Assembly (NCBI GenBank): GCA_024641245.1
Contig: JAHEDK010000001.1
Location: 1 to 64,000, forward strand
Direction: 5' to 3'
DNA: 64,000 nucleotides
From: Actinomycetes bacterium
GTDB lineage: Bacteria; Actinomycetota; Acidimicrobiia; Spongiisociales; JAHEDJ01
Part shown: positions 61,874 to 64,000 of the stretch, piece by piece
Layout: every line of letters begins with the position of its first letter
Position numbering within the stretch: the first letter of the stretch is position 1
The notes under the pieces: generated by a model
Told to the model about the DNA's origin: nothing
The model's input: the letters and a program-made list of their open reading frames with translations, nothing else
The model's database searches: none
Position numbers and translations under genes: made by a program

Positions 61874-61922
61874 GGTCCTGAGTCCGATGTTCCAGAACTG
61901 CCGGTTTCTTCGATCCGCCCGG

Positions 61923-62417
61923 CTATTGCCCGGACGCCTCTGAGGCAACATCCTCTTCGACCAGACGAAGGATCTCGAGGAAGTGATCCCGGTCGAGTTC
62001 GAACCGGCTTACATCCTCTTCGACCTCCCTCGTAATCAGGTCGATTGCCACAAAGAACGCCATCTGTCCATCGCGCAACGCGTCGAGCAGTTCACCGTCA
62101 TCTGAGGTGATCTTGAAAATCGACGTACCGTCCGTGACGAGCTTGACCTCGGCGAGATGGGTTTCCATATCCGCATTGCGCCGCAGGTAATCCCAGGCAC
62201 GTCGGACCCGTTGCACAGACATCCCATTGTCGAGCAGGCTCCGCACGACGCGCAACGCGACCAGATCGCGAAACGAATAGAGCCGTCGCACACCAGGCCG
62301 CCCGCCGGTCGCCTGGATTGAAGGCCGCACCAGATTGACGCGGTCCCAGTAACGCAGTTGATGGGGCGTGCAGCCTGTCAGTTTCGAGGCCTGCTGCGCC
62401 GTATATCCGTCGTTCAA
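61923..62417 (-). CDS. MerR-family transcriptional regulator
   Basis: 164 residues from a TTG at 62417 with GGGGAG six bases upstream. The N-terminal MerR helix-turn-helix reads YTAQQASKLTGCTPHQLRYWDRVNLVRPS in parts, with RRLYSFRDLVALRVVRSLLDNGMSV as the wing and dimer part. The C-terminal half (95-164) is an uncharacterised alpha/beta domain with no metal-binding cysteines. Target genes are not clear. It is convergent with the transglutaminase gene. Confidence 0.88.
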   Translation of the reverse strand: MNDGYTAQQASKLTGCTPHQLRYWDRVNLVRPSIQATGGRPGVRRLYSFRDLVALRVVRSLLDNGMSVQRVRRAWDYLRRNADMETHLAEVKLVTDGTSIFKITSDDGELLDALRDGQMAFFVAIDLITREVEEDVSRFELDRDHFLEILRLVEEDVASEASGQ

Positions 62418-62538
62418 TCCTCACTCCCCGAAAGCCCGTTGGCGGACAATGCCGCCGCGATTCAATCCTCAAACCGACGCTGATGCGCTCCCTCGACGGC
62501 CCACGCTCCCGGTGCGCCGGGGGCGTCACTCTAGCGAC

Positions 62539-62898
62539 TCAAGACGGAGGTCGGAACCGTCCGTTGTTCCGGAATTTCGCAGTCCAGGAGTTCCACCGCC
62601 CGGGTCCGTCCGATACGCCGCCGGCATCGAGGTCGCGACGCCGATAACCCCGCAGCACGGCTGTGGTCGAAATCACGATCAGCAGGAATCCGAACAGAGC
62701 GATGAACGTGTTGTAGCGGAAGGTGGCCAGCAAGACGACAACACCGAAAACAACTCCGGCGATGGCCAGTCGGGACGACCAGCGGTTCAAGCCGCGACCT
62801 GAGATGTTCCGGACCGCGTGCGCGAGGTCTGGATCTTCCTCATAGAACTGGCGTTCAATCTCCGCCAGAATCTGCTGCTCTCGATCGTCTAATGGCAT
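62539..62898 (-). CDS. DUF3040 small membrane protein
   Basis: 119 residues. N-terminal MPLDDREQQILAEIERQFYEEDPDLA is the DUF3040 signature. Two hydrophobic segments (about 43-60 and 64-82: LAIAGVVFGVVVLLATF and FIALFGFLLIVISTTAVL). The family is nearly restricted to Actinobacteria and its function is unknown. In many relatives it lies near dinB and mraZ, as it does here with dinB. Confidence 0.93.
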   Translation of the reverse strand: MPLDDREQQILAEIERQFYEEDPDLAHAVRNISGRGLNRWSSRLAIAGVVFGVVVLLATFRYNTFIALFGFLLIVISTTAVLRGYRRRDLDAGGVSDGPGRWNSWTAKFRNNGRFRPPS

Positions 62899-62914
62899 AT
62901 GGCTTCCGTTGGGT

Positions 62915-62939
62915 TCACACCCGTCGTGTGATCATTATA
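62915..62939 (-). promoter_or_regulatory. DUF3040 promoter with adjacent inverted repeat
   Basis: On the minus strand a perfect TATAAT (62934-62939) precedes the DUF3040 ATG by about 36 bases. Right behind it TCACAC (62915-62920) and GTGTGA (62926-62931) form a 6-bp inverted repeat with a 5-base centre, where an operator would block transcription start. A good -35 box is not visible (GAGACT at 18-base spacing is the best). Confidence 0.55.
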
Positions 62940-62961
62940 CGTTGGAGCGTACCTAAGAGTC

Positions 62962-64000
62962 TCACCCTTCGTCGTGATCAGGGCGGGTCAATCTGGCAGG
63001 CTTCAGCGCTTCCGCACCGAATCGGTCGCGCACCTCGGAAACGGCCCCGGCCAGGTCGTCCCATTCCCCCGGCCGGTCGGTGGCGAGTTGATGCGGAGCA
63101 CTACCCTCCTCGAGCATGGAAAGCCCGATGCCGATCAGCCGGACGGGACGCTCTCCGATATCCGACCGTTCGAGAAGGTCCCCCGCCATCCGGTAGATGT
63201 CGCGCCCGACATTCGTCGGCCACGGAAGCGTGCGGCTCCGTGTAATCGTCGAGAAATCCGAGAAGCGCACCTTCAAGGTCACCGTTCGTCCGGCGAGCCC
63301 GGCGCGCCGCAACCGCTCTGCAACCCGTTCAGCCTGTCTCAGCAACTCGGCCCCGATCAGCTCCCGGCCCGCGATATCCGTGTCGTAAGTCTCCTCGACC
63401 GAAACCGACTTCGCTTCACCTCCGCCGGCAACCGGTCGAGCATCGATTCCATGGGCGAGTTGGTGCAGGTGACGGCCGAGAGTTGCACCGATTCTGCGTT
63501 CGAGCGTGCCCACCGGGATTCCTGCCAGATCGCCGATCGTCTTCACCCCGAGACGCTCGAGCTGCGCATACGTGGCTTCCCCCACTCCCCACAGGCGCCT
63601 TACCGGTAGCGGGTGAAGGAACTCGTCGATCGCATCGGTGGGCACCAGCCGCATACCATCCGGCTTGGCGTCTTGAGACGCCAGCTTGGCCAGCAGTTTA
63701 TTCGCAGCGATACCGGCCGATGATGGGAGGTTCAGCTCGTTACGAATGGCGCAGCGAATCGTCCCGGCGACGGACGCTGCATCGTCGAAGTGGCGTCGCA
63801 GTCCAGAGACGTCGAGAAAGGCTTCGTCAATCGAGATACCCTCGACTTCCGGGGTAAAGCGGCGAAGGATCTCGAAGACGAGTTCGCTCTGTTTGCGATA
63901 CTCGGCGTGATCTGGAGGAACGATGATGAGCCCCGAACACATCCGCTTGGCTCTGGCGACGGGCATCGCCGACCGCACGGAGAAGGCTCGTGCCTCGTAT
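62962..64000 (-). CDS. dinB: DNA polymerase IV (Y family), N-terminus outside window
   Basis: 346 residues are visible; the protein continues past the window edge. It enters at YEARAFSVRSAMPVARAKRMC, a typical early DinB segment. Catalytic acids are in SIDEAFLDVSGL. The thumb helix-hairpin-helix is LWGVGEATYAQLERLGVKTIGDLA in parts, and the little-finger domain follows with SVSVEETYDTDI. It does error-prone translesion synthesis. The C-terminus (LTRPDHDEG) shows no clear beta-clamp binding motif. Confidence 0.94.
   Translation of the reverse strand, partial: YEARAFSVRSAMPVARAKRMCSGLIIVPPDHAEYRKQSELVFEILRRFTPEVEGISIDEAFLDVSGLRRHFDDAASVAGTIRCAIRNELNLPSSAGIAANKLLAKLASQDAKPDGMRLVPTDAIDEFLHPLPVRRLWGVGEATYAQLERLGVKTIGDLAGIPVGTLERRIGATLGRHLHQLAHGIDARPVAGGGEAKSVSVEETYDTDIAGRELIGAELLRQAERVAERLRRAGLAGRTVTLKVRFSDFSTITRSRTLPWPTNVGRDIYRMAGDLLERSDIGERPVRLIGIGLSMLEEGSAPHQLATDRPGEWDDLAGAVSEVRDRFGAEALKPARLTRPDHDEG

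Noticed and set aside
62412-62470. Repeated TCAATCCTCA near the MerR gene
   Set aside because: Two 10-base copies 45 bases apart without period or symmetry; could be chance.
1-64000. CRISPR array, rRNA operon, prophage or insertion sequence
   Set aside because: I saw no spaced identical repeats of CRISPR size, no rRNA-like sequence, and no transposase or phage structural gene on either strand.

Overview
The window is a continuous piece of a high-GC bacterial chromosome. Evidence for Actinomycetota: a division/cell-wall (dcw) cluster with SepF, YggT and DivIVA but no FtsA, GTG and TTG starts, likely leaderless promoters, a DUF3040 protein, a paired ArsA-like ATPase locus and a 1051-residue type-2-like IleRS. 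A deep lineage such as Acidimicrobiia fits best, but that placement is inference from gene content. There are no phage, insertion sequence, CRISPR or rRNA features; coding density is high and most of the window is housekeeping.

Layout. 1-1272: end of a Tad/Flp pilus locus (cpaB, partial cpaE). 1491-6264: rpsA, polA, a small coiled-coil gene and tRNA-Leu(CAA). 6543-14494: a broken trp cluster (trpE-ygfZ, then a response regulator and histidine kinase, then trpC-F-B-A), all on the minus strand. 14551-22567: ccdA, nth, xpt, a hotdog thioesterase, a DMT transporter, a tandem ThyX-like protein and two ArsA-type ATPases. 22632-27071: dnaE and a zinc-finger rhomboid protease. 27168-30303: a carbohydrate cassette of a DUF2090 aldolase-like protein and two phosphofructokinases, one with PPi-type and one with ATP-type active-site residues. 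30359-32534: rluD, lspA, a TraR/DksA protein and a DUF167 gene; ileS follows on the plus strand. 35852-52821: the dcw cluster, minus strand, read from the high end: mraZ, rsmH, ftsL, ftsI, murE, mraY, murD, ftsW, murG, murC, murB, ftsQ, ftsZ, pgeF, yggS, sepF, yggT, divIVA. murF is absent. 53238-57255: usp, a secreted protein of unknown function, an HNH nuclease, a degenerate serine-recombinase domain and two unknown genes. 57352-61873: MoxR-DUF58-transglutaminase. 61923-64000: a MerR regulator, DUF3040 and partial dinB.

Most worth a second look: (1) heptanucleotide tandem repeats at six intergenic sites, with different 7-mers but the same 7-bp period, two of them folding into long perfect hairpins; (2) a 13-bp perfect stem that buries the rsmH ribosome binding site, in the position of the actinobacterial mraW RNA; (3) five TGG(G) repeats at about 10-bp spacing over the mraZ promoter, with a two-repeat copy near usp; (4) an ArsA-type pair in which each partner keeps a different half of the KGGxGK(T/S) motif; (5) a tandem ThyX-like protein whose two repeats likewise keep different parts of the active-site motif; (6) the paired phosphofructokinases with a putative aldolase.
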